A stretch of 64,000 nucleotides of DNA from Thalassomonas actiniarum. Lineage in GTDB: Bacteria > Pseudomonadota > Gammaproteobacteria > Enterobacterales > Alteromonadaceae. The position numbers and the translations under genes were made by a program. Below are positions 33,291 through 43,151 of this stretch, one piece after another (positions within the stretch are counted from its first letter, which is position 1; each line of letters begins with the position of its first letter). The notes under the pieces are model-generated. The model saw nothing but the letters and a program-made list of their open reading frames with translations. It was not told the origin of the DNA and ran no database searches. Location: positions 496,001 through 560,000 of the forward strand of contig NZ_CP059735.1 in NCBI RefSeq assembly GCF_000948975.2. The letters run 5' to 3'.

Positions 33291-34130
33291 TTACTTAACG
33301 CCAAGTTCTCTTAAACGCTCAAGCAGGTAGCTTTCACTGGTATAGTTTTCCGATAACACTACTTCACTGCGCGGGTGTAAAAATAACGGTAAAGAGATAC
33401 GAGACTTATCGCTGCCTTTACCGCTCGGGTTAATAACCCTGTGGGTAGTAGACGGGAAATAACCGCCGGAGGCTTCCTGTAACATATCACCGATATTGAT
33501 GATCAGGTTACCGAAATCCGAAGGTACGTCTAACCAGCTGCCGTCTTGTTGCTGTACCTGTAAACCAGGCTCATTGGCGGCAGGCAATACCGTCAGCAGG
33601 TTGATGTCTTCATGGGCGGCGGCGCGGATCGCTCCCGGCTCTTCATCACCGGTTAACGGCGGATAGTGCAATACCCTAAGCAGGGTATTAGGCGTATCCT
33701 TGATCATATTCGACAGGTTTTCGGAATACTTGGCGGCGACATCTGCCGGGCTGTGCTCCTGCACCCAGTCCAGCAGTTCGGCGGCCAGATCTGAGGCCAT
33801 TTTATAATAGTTAAGGATTTCATCCTTAAGCTCCGCCGGGATACGTCCCCAGGGATAAACATGATAATACTCTTTGATGTCTTTTTTGGTATGGCCTTTA
33901 GCGGTTTCAGAAACCTCAGGACCAAAATAACCGTCCTGTTTTTCAGGATCGAAGGCTAAATCATGCTTTTGTTCTGAATTAAAAAAGGTTTGCCAGTTTT
34001 TATAAATGGACTCAACCATTTCTTGCTTGATGGGATGATTGATTAATACGCCGAATCCTGTGTTCCGTAAACTTTCTACGAAACGCTCGGGGGCGTCTTT
34101 TGCTGTATAATCTACAACTTGAACTTGCAT
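33291..34130 (-). CDS. 2-oxoglutarate/Fe(II)-dependent oxygenase, isopenicillin-N-synthase-like
   Basis: I set the start at ATG 34130 (279 residues), with GGAG 7-10 nt upstream; a TTG at 34142 is in frame. The N-terminal non-haem dioxygenase domain (about 1-110) is followed by a 2OG-Fe(II) jelly roll. The iron ligands fit His-x-Asp in AAAHEDINLLTVLP and a second His in STTHRVINP, with the 2-oxoglutarate-binding Arg-x-Ser in KSRISLP. These enzymes hydroxylate or cyclise small molecules. No biosynthetic partner is next to it, so the substrate is unknown. It is convergent with the RND operon. Confidence 0.9.
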   Translation of the reverse strand: MQVQVVDYTAKDAPERFVESLRNTGFGVLINHPIKQEMVESIYKNWQTFFNSEQKHDLAFDPEKQDGYFGPEVSETAKGHTKKDIKEYYHVYPWGRIPAELKDEILNYYKMASDLAAELLDWVQEHSPADVAAKYSENLSNMIKDTPNTLLRVLHYPPLTGDEEPGAIRAAAHEDINLLTVLPAANEPGLQVQQQDGSWLDVPSDFGNLIINIGDMLQEASGGYFPSTTHRVINPSGKGSDKSRISLPLFLHPRSEVVLSENYTSESYLLERLRELGVK

Positions 34131-34329
34131 AATTTTCTCCAAGGGGCATTCAAGCCTACAATTTTACGCTATTTCACGGTTTGAGCAAAGTATGAACTGT
34201 CACTACTGTCAGGAAACATTAAAAACAAAGCCAAAAGTTGATTACGATCAATAACAAGGAAATGCTATCTAGTTTAGCCTCTGCTGGCTATAATGCGGCA
34301 TTGCCGGTCGCAGTTAAGAGAGAAATAAA

Positions 34330-34656
34330 ATGAAAAAATCCGTTTTTGTCGTCCCCAGTCTGTTATTGATTTTGTCTGGCTGTGCCACACAGGAAAAAGC
34401 GTGTGAAGATATCACCTTGGTTTCGGAGCAAATTCAGCAATGCCAGGCACTGCAGCGTCAGATCGCCAAAGCAAAAGGTAAGCCTATTTTGCGTACGGAA
34501 TTAGAACGCCGCTATCAGCAAGACTGTGTTGATATTCGTTATTATCGTGATGAGCACCAGATCGCGATTTGCGGCAATAAAGAAAAAATCAAAAAAGCCC
34601 GGACCGAGCCCGAGGTGCAGGAAGAGCTTAAATCAGCCGGCAGTGCAGACCGCTAA
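34330..34656 (+). CDS. Small lipoprotein of unknown function
   Basis: The 108-residue product begins with a lipoprotein signal, MKKSVFVVPSLLLILSGCAT, with the lipobox LSGC and cleavage before Cys18. The mature part has four further cysteines (ACEDI, QQCQAL, DCVDI, ICGNK) and is mostly helical and charged. The ending is odd. After KKARTEPEVQEELK the frame adds SAGSADR, while a second in-frame copy of KKARTEPEVQEELK directly followed by a stop lies 99 nt downstream. The real ancestral C-terminus is probably the downstream form. Confidence 0.75.
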   Translation: MKKSVFVVPSLLLILSGCATQEKACEDITLVSEQIQQCQALQRQIAKAKGKPILRTELERRYQQDCVDIRYYRDEHQIAICGNKEKIKKARTEPEVQEELKSAGSADR

Positions 34657-34674
34657 CCGTAAGCTGTTTTTAGG

Positions 34675-34734
34675 TAATAAGAAACAATTAAAAAAGCCCG
34701 CACCGAGCCCGAGGTGCAGGAAGAGTTAAAATAA
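34675..34734 (+). pseudogene. Detached duplicate of the lipoprotein's 3' end
   Basis: This segment repeats the codons for KKARTEPEVQEELK of the preceding gene, 99 nt (33 codons) downstream and in the same frame, then ends in TAA at 34732-34734. Stop codons at 34654 and 34660 separate it from the gene. Only two base differences are seen over about 42 nt, so the duplication looks recent or constrained. Confidence 0.8.
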
Positions 34735-34751
34735 GTTACTTCACCGAACTT

Positions 34752-34775
34752 CTCTCCCGGGGGCTTCCGGGAGAG
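34752..34775 (+). other. GC-rich hairpin after the lipoprotein gene
   Basis: CTCTCCCGG (34752-34760) pairs with CCGGGAGAG (34767-34775) around a 6-nt loop. No T-tract follows, so it is only a weak terminator candidate. The rest of 34776-35056 holds no gene that I can see. Confidence 0.5.
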
Positions 34776-35056
34776 TCCGGACTCTGTCTCTAAATGGCCT
34801 GATGGTCGCTGCTTTGTTTCTGTCACTTTGCTGATGCCGTTTCCTGTAGCGGCGGGAAAAATGGCTAAAGTGATGGCAGTAGTCTTATGTTTACACTTTG
34901 ACCACTAAATCTCTCCTGTAAATCTTCCCTTATATCAATAGTTAAAAAGTTGTTGCGGCTTCCGTCTATAAATTCACTAGAAATTTACCTCAGAACAGGT
35001 CATTATCGGGTGTTAATTGATAATATCAGCCAGATAATTGCAGTAGATTCGTTTAA

Positions 35057-37657
35057 ATGATGGGAAATTCAGCCAAAATCACAGGAACTTCCGCCGATCC
35101 TGAAAGTTTGCTTGCACAGGAGCTGGCAGAGACGCGCCAGCAATTCCAGGATTTACAGGCACACCATATGGCGCTGTTTAAACTGACACAATTGTCTCAT
35201 GATTGTGCCGATTTAAGCGTGTTTTTCCAAGAGGTACATCAAACCATCGCCTCGTTAATGACAGCGAAGAACTTTTATATTGTCATGTACGATGAAACCC
35301 TGGCGACGCTGGAATTTGTTTATCATGTCGATGAAAAAGACGAGATCCCCGAGGGGACTATTGCCTATGAAGAGTTTGCAGGTTCATTGACTAATTATGT
35401 GATTGAAACCGCCCAACCTTTGCTGGCGACCCCGGAATTGATCACTGAGCTGACCAATAACCGTAAAATTGCCCATATCGGCACCCTGGGACTGGACTGG
35501 CTCGGGGTGCCGCTGATCAATGACGGTATAGTGATCGGCGTTATGGTGGTGCAGAGCTACAGTGAAAGCACCCGTTACCAGGAGCGTGATTTAGATCTGC
35601 TGACCTTTGCTGCCCAGCATATAGTGGTGGCCATGACCCGGTTGCAGGACCGGGAGCGGTTGCAAAATGCCGTCAGCGCCCGGACCCGGGAATTAATGCA
35701 GCAGATCCGCGAGCGGGAGAAGTCTGAATTATTGCAGGAATCCCTGTTCCGCATTTCCGAGCTCACCAATGATGTTTCCCTGGATATCGAGCAGTTTTAT
35801 GCCCAGGTGCATAATATTGTCGGCCAGCTGATCAATGCGGTGAATTTCTTTATTGCCAAATATGATAAGGAAAATGAAACCTTAGAGTTTGTTTATTATC
35901 TCGATCAAAACTCCCGCGATCTGGAAAAAGATTTCCGGCCGAGAAAATTAGCCAATCATTACACCGAACTGGTGATCCGCCGCGGCGAAACCGTGTTGCT
36001 TCACCGTGACGATATGATGGCGCTCCATGAAAGCGGCGAAACCAGGAAACCCCAGGATGAAACCAACTCCTGGCTTGGCGTACCCCTGTTCAGTTTTGGT
36101 GAAATTCTCGGGGTGATGGTGATCCAGAGCTACCAGCAAAACACCGTTTATACCGAGCAGGATGCCGAATTGCTGAATTTTGTGTCCCAGCACGTATCCA
36201 CCGCGATAAAGCGCCGTGAAGCGGCAGATTACGAGCGCCGTGCCCATGAACTGCTGGAGCAGCAGGTTAAGCTGAGAACTGTGGCGCTGGAAGATGAAAT
36301 CAAACAAAGAAAGCAGGCGGAAGAAAGGCTCAAACACACCGCTTCCCACGACAGTTTGACCGGCCTGCCCAACCGCAGCGTGTTTATTGACTTACTCAAT
36401 CATGCCATCGCCTGCCGCAAACGAGATCGGCAGGCTAAATTTGCGGTGTTATTCCTGGATTTGGACAGGTTCAAGGTGGTTAACGACAGTCTGGGACATC
36501 ATGCCGGGGATATCTTGCTGAAAATGATCGCCAAAGAGCTCAGGGAAATTGTTCGGGAAGTGGATACCGTTGCCCGGCTCGGCGGAGACGAGTTTGTGAT
36601 CTTGATTGAAAACCTGATCAGCGAACAGGAAGCACATGAAATTTCCAGCAGGATCACCCGCTTATTGGATCGGCCTTTTACCATAGAAGGGCAACCGGTG
36701 TTTATCGGCACCAGTATCGGCCTGTTGTTCAGTGACGACAGATATGACAATGCCGATACCATGCTGCGCGATGCCGACACCGCCATGTATCACGCCAAGG
36801 ACAATGGTAAAGGCCGTTATGAAGTTTTCGATGCCAGCATGCATTCCAAAGTGCAAAATGCCCTGTCGCTGGAAGTGGATATCCGTGAGGCCATAGGCGC
36901 ACAGGAGTTTGTTCCTTATTTTCAGCCGATTATGAATCTCTCTTCCGGAAAAATTGCCGGCTTTGAAGCCCTGGCCCGTTGGAACAGCGCCAAACGCGGC
37001 TTTGTTTATCCGGATGAATTTATTCCGCTGGCGGAAGACACCAATCTGGTAATGGCGATAGATTTACAGATCATGGAAAAAGCCTGCCTGCAGCTGAAAC
37101 AGTGGCAAAGCAAATTACAAGACAAGAGCCTGTATGTTAGTTGTAACCTGTTTTGCAATCACTTTTTCAACAAGAACTTGGCGCAGGATATCAGCGAAAT
37201 ATTGGACCGGGTCGGTTTATCCCCCCAACAGCTCAGGGTGGAGATCACCGAGCGCGCTTTGCTGGAAAACAGCGATCAGGTGCTGGCGAATATGCAGTCG
37301 CTGAAACAGCTTGGGGTGAAAATCCTGCTGGATGATTTCGGCACGGGTTATTCCAGTCTCAGTTACCTGCACAGGTTCCCCATCGACGTGTTAAAAATCG
37401 ATAAATCCTTTATCAACAATGTTGATGAAGACGCCAACCACAGGGCCATTATCAAAACCATTATCGACCTGGCCACCAGCTTAAAAATGGCGACCGTGGG
37501 GGAAGGCATAGAGAATGTGGTGGATGCCCTGCTGCTGCAGCAAATGGATTGCATGTACGGCCAGGGTTATTATTTTGCCCGGCCGATGGCGGCGGATGCG
37601 GTGGAAACCTTTATGTATTCTGCGGGCAACCCGATGCAGACCATGGCGTTAAATTAA
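35057..37657 (+). CDS. GAF-GAF-GGDEF-EAL protein, cyclic-di-GMP turnover
   Basis: The 866-residue protein has a coiled N-terminus, two GAF sensor domains in tandem (about 45-200 and 235-390) and a coiled linker (about 395-430). A GGDEF domain (about 435-590) and an EAL domain (about 605-855) follow. The cyclase signature RLGGDEFVIL is intact, preceded five residues earlier by RxxD (REVD), a product-inhibition site. The phosphodiesterase EAL (GFEALARW) and DDFGTGYSSLSYL loop 6 are also intact. It may therefore both make and break c-di-GMP, switched by the GAF ligands. It stands alone, with a terminator shared with putA. Confidence 0.95.
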   Translation: MMGNSAKITGTSADPESLLAQELAETRQQFQDLQAHHMALFKLTQLSHDCADLSVFFQEVHQTIASLMTAKNFYIVMYDETLATLEFVYHVDEKDEIPEGTIAYEEFAGSLTNYVIETAQPLLATPELITELTNNRKIAHIGTLGLDWLGVPLINDGIVIGVMVVQSYSESTRYQERDLDLLTFAAQHIVVAMTRLQDRERLQNAVSARTRELMQQIREREKSELLQESLFRISELTNDVSLDIEQFYAQVHNIVGQLINAVNFFIAKYDKENETLEFVYYLDQNSRDLEKDFRPRKLANHYTELVIRRGETVLLHRDDMMALHESGETRKPQDETNSWLGVPLFSFGEILGVMVIQSYQQNTVYTEQDAELLNFVSQHVSTAIKRREAADYERRAHELLEQQVKLRTVALEDEIKQRKQAEERLKHTASHDSLTGLPNRSVFIDLLNHAIACRKRDRQAKFAVLFLDLDRFKVVNDSLGHHAGDILLKMIAKELREIVREVDTVARLGGDEFVILIENLISEQEAHEISSRITRLLDRPFTIEGQPVFIGTSIGLLFSDDRYDNADTMLRDADTAMYHAKDNGKGRYEVFDASMHSKVQNALSLEVDIREAIGAQEFVPYFQPIMNLSSGKIAGFEALARWNSAKRGFVYPDEFIPLAEDTNLVMAIDLQIMEKACLQLKQWQSKLQDKSLYVSCNLFCNHFFNKNLAQDISEILDRVGLSPQQLRVEITERALLENSDQVLANMQSLKQLGVKILLDDFGTGYSSLSYLHRFPIDVLKIDKSFINNVDEDANHRAIIKTIIDLATSLKMATVGEGIENVVDALLLQQMDCMYGQGYYFARPMAADAVETFMYSAGNPMQTMALN

Positions 37658-37701
37658 TATTTCTAACGGCAGACTCAAAGAAATACTTATCTTGATAGAA
37701 A

Positions 37702-37728
37702 AGAAAAGGAGCCAAAGGCTCCTTTTCT
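37702..37728. terminator. Bidirectional terminator between the GGDEF-EAL gene and putA
   Basis: AGAAAAGGAGCC and GGCTCCTTTTCT pair around AAA, with T-rich arms on both strands for the two convergent genes. Confidence 0.85.
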
Positions 37729-37760
37729 GATCTTATGGATATTAATCTGAACGGCCTGGC

Positions 37761-40700
37761 TTAGCCAACATTACTTTCCATCGTCATCAGGGAGGCATTA
37801 CCGCCTGCTGCCGTGGTATCGATAGTCACGGTTTTTTCCGTCACTAACCGCTCCAGCAGGTTGCTATAGTTGGTTGCCGTGATCAGCGGCACGATTGCCC
37901 CGCTGCGGCCGCCCAGTATCTCACCGCTGAGTTGTTTTAAACCGCTGCCGTGATCTACTACGGCCCCGGCTAAGCGGCTGTCTGCCAGTAAGTCAGGTAA
38001 GTGGCCAAGGGCGACTATCTGGAATACGCCTTCTGGCATACCGGCCTGGATCAACAGGCTCTTGATGGCTTCGGCTTCCGCCAGGTAAGTGTCGTCTACC
38101 AGGGCAAATACACAGTTGCCGCTGGCCATGGCGGTTAATACCGAAATCAACCAGAAGCTAAACGGCGTTTGCTGGCAACGTAAACAGGCAACCGTACCCC
38201 TGGCTTCGAGATAAAGGATGTTGGACTCACCCGTTGGTCCCGGCAGCTCCTGCGGTTTTTCCAGTCTTTTTTCCATGGCTAACAGCTGGCTTCTTGCTTC
38301 GGTTAATGCCTGTGGCAGCTGATCTTCCTGGCTTAATACTACTTTGTTGGAAGATAGCTGGGCCAGTAGCTGGCGCAACACGGAAATCCGGTTGTTTAAC
38401 TGCGTCTGGCTCCAGTTGATTTCGTTGGCTTTCGCCTGGTTTAACAGCTGACCGACTCTGGCGGAGTTGGTTTTGGCCTTTTCAATGGCCTGCGCCAGTT
38501 GCTGCTCCTGCTCAGGTGTTAGGTTGACCTGGGCCGGGGTGACGTTTTCTTTTACTAACCGGGTTAGATACAAAGGACCGCCAGCTTTAGGGCCGGTGCC
38601 GGATAAACCGCGGCCGCCGAAGGGCTGAACCCCGACCACGGCGCCGATCATGTTACGGTTAATATAGACATTACCGGCACGCGAGCGGCTGGCCAGGTAG
38701 CGGCTTTTCTCTTCTATCCGGGTGTGTATGCCCATGGTTAAACCAAAACCGGTGCCGTTCACCTGGTCGATCACTTGTTCCAGCTGATCTGCCTTGTAGC
38801 GGATCACATGTACGATCGGGCCGAACACTTCTTTGGTGAGTACCGATAAATCCGAGATTTCATACAGGCGCGGGGTAAAGAAGTTGTGCTGATCTTCCGC
38901 TATGCCGGTTTCCAGCTCCGGCCCCTTGCAGCAGTAATGTAAAGTGCCGCGCGATTGCAGGTAATCCACATGTTCATTGAGGGCGCCCAGGGCTTTTCGG
39001 TCGATTACCGGACCGACATCTGTGCCTAAGAAGGCGGGATCCCCTAAGTGTAATTCTTTCATGGCGCCGGTGATCATACCGATGATCTTATCGGCGACAT
39101 CTTCCTGCACGAATAATACCCTTAAGGCTGAGCAACGCTGACCGGCGCTTTGGAAGCCGGAAGAGATCACGTCATCAACCACTTGCTCGGGCAGGGCGGT
39201 GGAGTCGACTATCATACAGTTTTGGCCGCCGGTTTCTGCAATTAGCGGTACCGGGTCGCCTGAGCGCTCGGCAAGTTTTTTCGAGATCCAGTTACCGGTT
39301 TCGGTAGAGCCGGTAAACATCACCGCCTGAATGCGCAGATCCGGCACTATATGCTGGCCGACTTTGCTACCTCGGGCGATAACCGGGGTTACCACGCCTT
39401 GCGGTAAACCGGCTTCCACCATCAATTCTATGGTTCTTAAGGCAACTAAGCTGGTTTGTTCGGCGGGTTTTGCCACTACGGTATTACCGGTGACTATGGC
39501 GGCGGAAACCTGGCCTAAGAAAATGGCCAGCGGGAAGTTCCACGGACTGATACATAAGACTACGCCGCGGGAAACCAGGGTGTTGTTTTCCAGCAGCTCT
39601 TCGGCACGTGCAGCATAATAGCGGCAAAAATCTACCGCTTCACGTACTTCTGCCACCCCGTCAGGAATGGTTTTACCCGCTTCCTTGGTACATAAGGCGA
39701 TAAGTTCGTCCATGTGGGCTTCGAGTTTATCGGCGGTATTGAGCAGGATCTGTGCCCGCTCCTTAACCGGCGTGGCAGACCAGGTGGTAAAGGCCTGCTC
39801 GGCGCCGTCGACTAAAGCTTTCATCTCGGTTTCATCGACGTGGCGGATATAACCCAGCACTTCATTAAAGTTGGCAGGGTTGGTTACCGGTACTTCACCT
39901 GCTTTGGCACTCAGGTCTTGACGGCTGACAAACCAGTTATCCAGATTAGTGCGCATTGCGGTGATTTTGTCGATATCGGTTAAGTCGATACCCTTGGAGT
40001 TAATGCGTTTTTTGCCGTATTCGTCGCCGTAAAGATCCAGGGATTGTGGAATTTGCGGGTTGTATTTGTCTTGCCAGCCCTGCACGGTTTCCACCGGATC
40101 TACCAGTAAAGATTCTACCGGGATGGCTTCGTCAACGATGTTGTTAACAAAAGAGCTGTTGGCGCCGTTTTCCAGCAGGCGGCGCACCAGGTAGGCCAAG
40201 AGGTCGGCATGCTCGCCCACCGGGGCATATACCCTACAGGGTACGCCTTTTTCGCCGACAACCTGATCATAAAGGGATTCACCCATGCCGTGCAGACGCT
40301 GGAATTCAAAACCTTTAAGCTCCTGCGCCATTTCTATAATGGTGGCAACGGTGTAGGCATTATGGGTGGCAAATTGCGGGTAGATGCTGTCGCGATATTC
40401 CAGCAGTTTTTTGGCACAGGCCTGGTAGGATACATCTGTGCTTGGCTTACGGCTAAAGACCGGGAAGTCGGGGTAACCTTCTGCCTGGGTTTCTTTTACT
40501 TCGCTGTCCCAGTAAGCACCTTTTACCAGACGCACCATCATCTGGCGCCCTACTTTTTGGGTCAGTTCACGTACCCATTCGATCACAAAGATACCGCGTT
40601 TTTGATAGGCCTGTACCGCGATACCAAAACCCTGCCAGCCGTCGAGGTCTTTATCGGCGAATACCGCTTCGATAACGTCTAAGGAAATATCTAAACGGTC

Positions 40701-41585
40701 GGCTTCTTCGGCGTCGACGGTAAAGCCGATATCATAGGCTTTGGCTGCCAGTGCCAGTTTTTTCAGCCTCGGGATCAATTCTTCGATCACCCGCTCGCGG
40801 TGTGAGAATTCATATCTTGGGTGTATCGCCGATAACTTGATGGAAATGCCCGGGCTGTTGATCGGTCCGCGGTTTTTTGCGGCTGTGCCTATGGCGTCTA
40901 TGGCGTTGACATAACTGTCAAAATAGCGGTCGGCATCCGCCATGGTGCGGGCGCCTTCCCCTAACATATCATAGGAGTAACGGTAGCCCTTGGCTTCGGC
41001 TTCCTGTGCGCGGCTAATGGCTGAGCCGATAGTATGGCCCATGACAAACTGGGTACCCATGATTTTCATGGCGTAGCGTACCGCTTTGCGGATCACCGGC
41101 TCACCCAGGCGGCCGACGGTTTTTTTCAATAAGCCGAACTGGGATTGTTTCTTTTCATCGGAATAGTTGACCAGTTTGCCGGTCAGCAATAAACCCCAGG
41201 AGGAGGCGTTAACAAACAATGAGTCGCTGTTGCCTAAATGTGAGCTCCAGTCGCCGTTGGCGAGTTTGTCGCGGATAAGGTTATCGGCGGTGTCGGCATC
41301 CGGCACCCTGAGCAGGGCTTCGGCCAGACACATCAAGACTACGCCTTCTTCCGATGACAGGGAAAATTCATTAAGCAGGGCATCAACGCCGCCTTTACCG
41401 ACCTGGTCTTTGCGGATATTCACCACCAGTTGGCGGGCATAATCCCAGGCTCTGGACTTGGCTTCAACATCAATTTCTGCAATCGGCAGCAAATGTTCAA
41501 GCACAGCATTTTCGTCGGCGCGGTAATGGTTGCGGATAGTTTGTCTTATTGTATTTTCGGTGGTTAAGGAGCCGTTAAAAATCAT
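37761..41585 (-). CDS. putA: Bifunctional proline dehydrogenase / P5C dehydrogenase PutA
   Basis: PutA oxidises proline to glutamate in two steps. The 1274-residue protein has an alpha-helical arm (about 1-130) and a PRODH barrel (about 180-480; SPGISIKLSAIHPRYE, RLVKGAYWDSEVK). The P5C dehydrogenase domain (about 560-1010) has the catalytic Cys in SAGQRCSALRVL and ETGGQNCMIVDST, followed by the C-terminal extension. It lacks the ribbon-helix-helix DNA-binding domain that lets E. coli PutA repress itself. The divergent Lrp-type gene at 41731 probably supplies the regulation instead. The start ATG at 41585 is supported by the abrupt match to the arm. Confidence 0.96.
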   Translation of the reverse strand: MIFNGSLTTENTIRQTIRNHYRADENAVLEHLLPIAEIDVEAKSRAWDYARQLVVNIRKDQVGKGGVDALLNEFSLSSEEGVVLMCLAEALLRVPDADTADNLIRDKLANGDWSSHLGNSDSLFVNASSWGLLLTGKLVNYSDEKKQSQFGLLKKTVGRLGEPVIRKAVRYAMKIMGTQFVMGHTIGSAISRAQEAEAKGYRYSYDMLGEGARTMADADRYFDSYVNAIDAIGTAAKNRGPINSPGISIKLSAIHPRYEFSHRERVIEELIPRLKKLALAAKAYDIGFTVDAEEADRLDISLDVIEAVFADKDLDGWQGFGIAVQAYQKRGIFVIEWVRELTQKVGRQMMVRLVKGAYWDSEVKETQAEGYPDFPVFSRKPSTDVSYQACAKKLLEYRDSIYPQFATHNAYTVATIIEMAQELKGFEFQRLHGMGESLYDQVVGEKGVPCRVYAPVGEHADLLAYLVRRLLENGANSSFVNNIVDEAIPVESLLVDPVETVQGWQDKYNPQIPQSLDLYGDEYGKKRINSKGIDLTDIDKITAMRTNLDNWFVSRQDLSAKAGEVPVTNPANFNEVLGYIRHVDETEMKALVDGAEQAFTTWSATPVKERAQILLNTADKLEAHMDELIALCTKEAGKTIPDGVAEVREAVDFCRYYAARAEELLENNTLVSRGVVLCISPWNFPLAIFLGQVSAAIVTGNTVVAKPAEQTSLVALRTIELMVEAGLPQGVVTPVIARGSKVGQHIVPDLRIQAVMFTGSTETGNWISKKLAERSGDPVPLIAETGGQNCMIVDSTALPEQVVDDVISSGFQSAGQRCSALRVLFVQEDVADKIIGMITGAMKELHLGDPAFLGTDVGPVIDRKALGALNEHVDYLQSRGTLHYCCKGPELETGIAEDQHNFFTPRLYEISDLSVLTKEVFGPIVHVIRYKADQLEQVIDQVNGTGFGLTMGIHTRIEEKSRYLASRSRAGNVYINRNMIGAVVGVQPFGGRGLSGTGPKAGGPLYLTRLVKENVTPAQVNLTPEQEQQLAQAIEKAKTNSARVGQLLNQAKANEINWSQTQLNNRISVLRQLLAQLSSNKVVLSQEDQLPQALTEARSQLLAMEKRLEKPQELPGPTGESNILYLEARGTVACLRCQQTPFSFWLISVLTAMASGNCVFALVDDTYLAEAEAIKSLLIQAGMPEGVFQIVALGHLPDLLADSRLAGAVVDHGSGLKQLSGEILGGRSGAIVPLITATNYSNLLERLVTEKTVTIDTTAAGGNASLMTMESNVG

Positions 41586-41730
41586 GTGTTCACCCGGAAA
41601 TAGTCATAATAGGGATAAAAAATCGATAGCAAATTCTAATCAATCGTCGGCAGAATGTGTTGGCGAAATTTCGATTTTTCCAGTATTTTATATGGCATGA
41701 GTTAACAAATGGCATAGAAAATCCTGAAAA

Positions 41731-42207
41731 ATGAATCAAGTTAAAGCCAGGGTATTAGATCGCATTGATCTGATGATTTTAGATGTTTTACAAAAAGACG
41801 GCCGGATTTCTAATGTTGAACTGGCCAAGCAGGTCAATTTGAGTGCCAGCCCTTGCCTGGAAAGGGTCAGGCGGCTGGAAAGTGAAGGCTATATTGAGCG
41901 CTACGCTGCGGTACTCAGTGCCCCTAAGCTTAAATATGGTATGTCGGCTTTTATCCAGGTGACCTTAGATCGCACCACCGCCGATGTCTTTAACAAGTTC
42001 AGGGAGCAGGTGGTGAAAATCAAGGAGGTGGCGGAATGCCACATGGTGGCCGGTGGTTTTGATTATCTGCTAAAACTGCGCTTTGAAGACATGGAGGCCT
42101 ACCGGGAAATACTCGGGGTGATCGTTGAGCTACCCGCGGTTTCCCAAACCCATACTTATGTGGTGATGGAGAATGTTAAACAAGACCTTGGTTTGCCGAT
42201 ATTTTAA
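41731..42207 (+). CDS. Lrp/AsnC-family regulator, probable PutR
   Basis: The 158-residue protein has an N-terminal helix-turn-helix (LQKDGRISNVELAKQVNLSASPCLERVRRLESEGYI) and a C-terminal RAM ligand-binding domain (VAECHMVAGGFDYLLKLRFED). It is divergent from putA with a 145-nt intergenic region. In alphaproteobacteria and some gammaproteobacteria this arrangement is PutR, which activates putA when proline is present. The PutA here lacks its own DNA-binding domain, which strengthens that reading. Other amino-acid-responsive Lrp paralogues cannot be excluded. Confidence 0.85.
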   Translation: MNQVKARVLDRIDLMILDVLQKDGRISNVELAKQVNLSASPCLERVRRLESEGYIERYAAVLSAPKLKYGMSAFIQVTLDRTTADVFNKFREQVVKIKEVAECHMVAGGFDYLLKLRFEDMEAYREILGVIVELPAVSQTHTYVVMENVKQDLGLPIF

Positions 42208-42314
42208 CGGCGAAAGAGGCTTGTTTCTGTTTCTTGTTTTACTAATATTTGCAACAAGTTACACTACAATGTATACAGTGGATTGCAGCAGCAGAACCAA
42301 AAAGAGAATAGCTG

Positions 42315-43151
42315 ATGAATGCTTATGAATATGCAAGCCGGGCGGACGGCTCTTTTGCCTTGCCCGATGCTTGTTTTAAAGTCAAAGCCCTGATGGATGA
42401 TGAGACTTCCAATGTTGAAGATTTTGCCAATGTTATCAGTGTCGACCCTTCGATGACCTCAAGGTTATTAAAGATAGCCAACAGTGCCATCTATAGTTTT
42501 CCCGGGGAAATCAGTACCATCTCCCGCGCCATTACCATTATCGGTACCCAGGCGATTTATAATATGATGCTGGTGGACATTGCCAGTACGGCTTTTAAGC
42601 ATTTTGCCAACCAGGCGATTGACTTAAAACGCTTTTGGCGCATGAGTGTTTTTTGCGGTCTGGCGACGAAAAACCTGGCCATTAAAGCGGGCATTCGTGA
42701 TATCGAACGTATGTTTGTCGCCGGTTTGCTGCAGAACTTCGGCGAATTGCTGGTGGCCAACTTTACCCCGGATGTGGCCAAGCGCTGTGAAAAATACTCG
42801 GCACAGGCGCTGCCCTGGCAGCTGCAACAAGAGCACCTGGGTTATAATTACACGGAAATTTCCGCCGAAATTTTAAAAATATGGCAAATTCCCGAAAAGA
42901 TTATCCTGCCGATCCGTCATTTTCACCAGGCCCATAATATTCAAATCAATAAAGACGTTAAAGTCTTGTATCTGGCTTCGCGGCTGGCGCTGGTGGACAG
43001 CGATCCCGAGGAATTCAGCTATGATGAAACCGTGGATGAAAGCTTGTGCAACAGCTTAGGCATATATGCCGATGATTTGGCGGAAGCGGCTGAGTTTGCC
43101 ACCGATGAAGCGGATAATATTTTAACAATTATGAATGCCAAGCTTTATTAA
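42315..43151 (+). CDS. HDOD-domain signalling protein (first copy)
   Basis: The 278-residue protein is an HDOD domain over most of its length. It starts near FKVKALMDDETSNVEDFANVISVDPSMTSRLLKIANSAIY and continues through ISTISRAITIIGTQAIYNM. The HD dyad is degenerate: the site reads LLQNFGELL instead of LLHDLGELV in its paralogue at 50643, so it is likely a protein-protein scaffold rather than an enzyme. HDOD proteins act in c-di-GMP, chemotaxis and stress signalling. It follows the Lrp gene by 107 nt but may have its own promoter. Confidence 0.88.
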   Translation: MNAYEYASRADGSFALPDACFKVKALMDDETSNVEDFANVISVDPSMTSRLLKIANSAIYSFPGEISTISRAITIIGTQAIYNMMLVDIASTAFKHFANQAIDLKRFWRMSVFCGLATKNLAIKAGIRDIERMFVAGLLQNFGELLVANFTPDVAKRCEKYSAQALPWQLQQEHLGYNYTEISAEILKIWQIPEKIILPIRHFHQAHNIQINKDVKVLYLASRLALVDSDPEEFSYDETVDESLCNSLGIYADDLAEAAEFATDEADNILTIMNAKLY

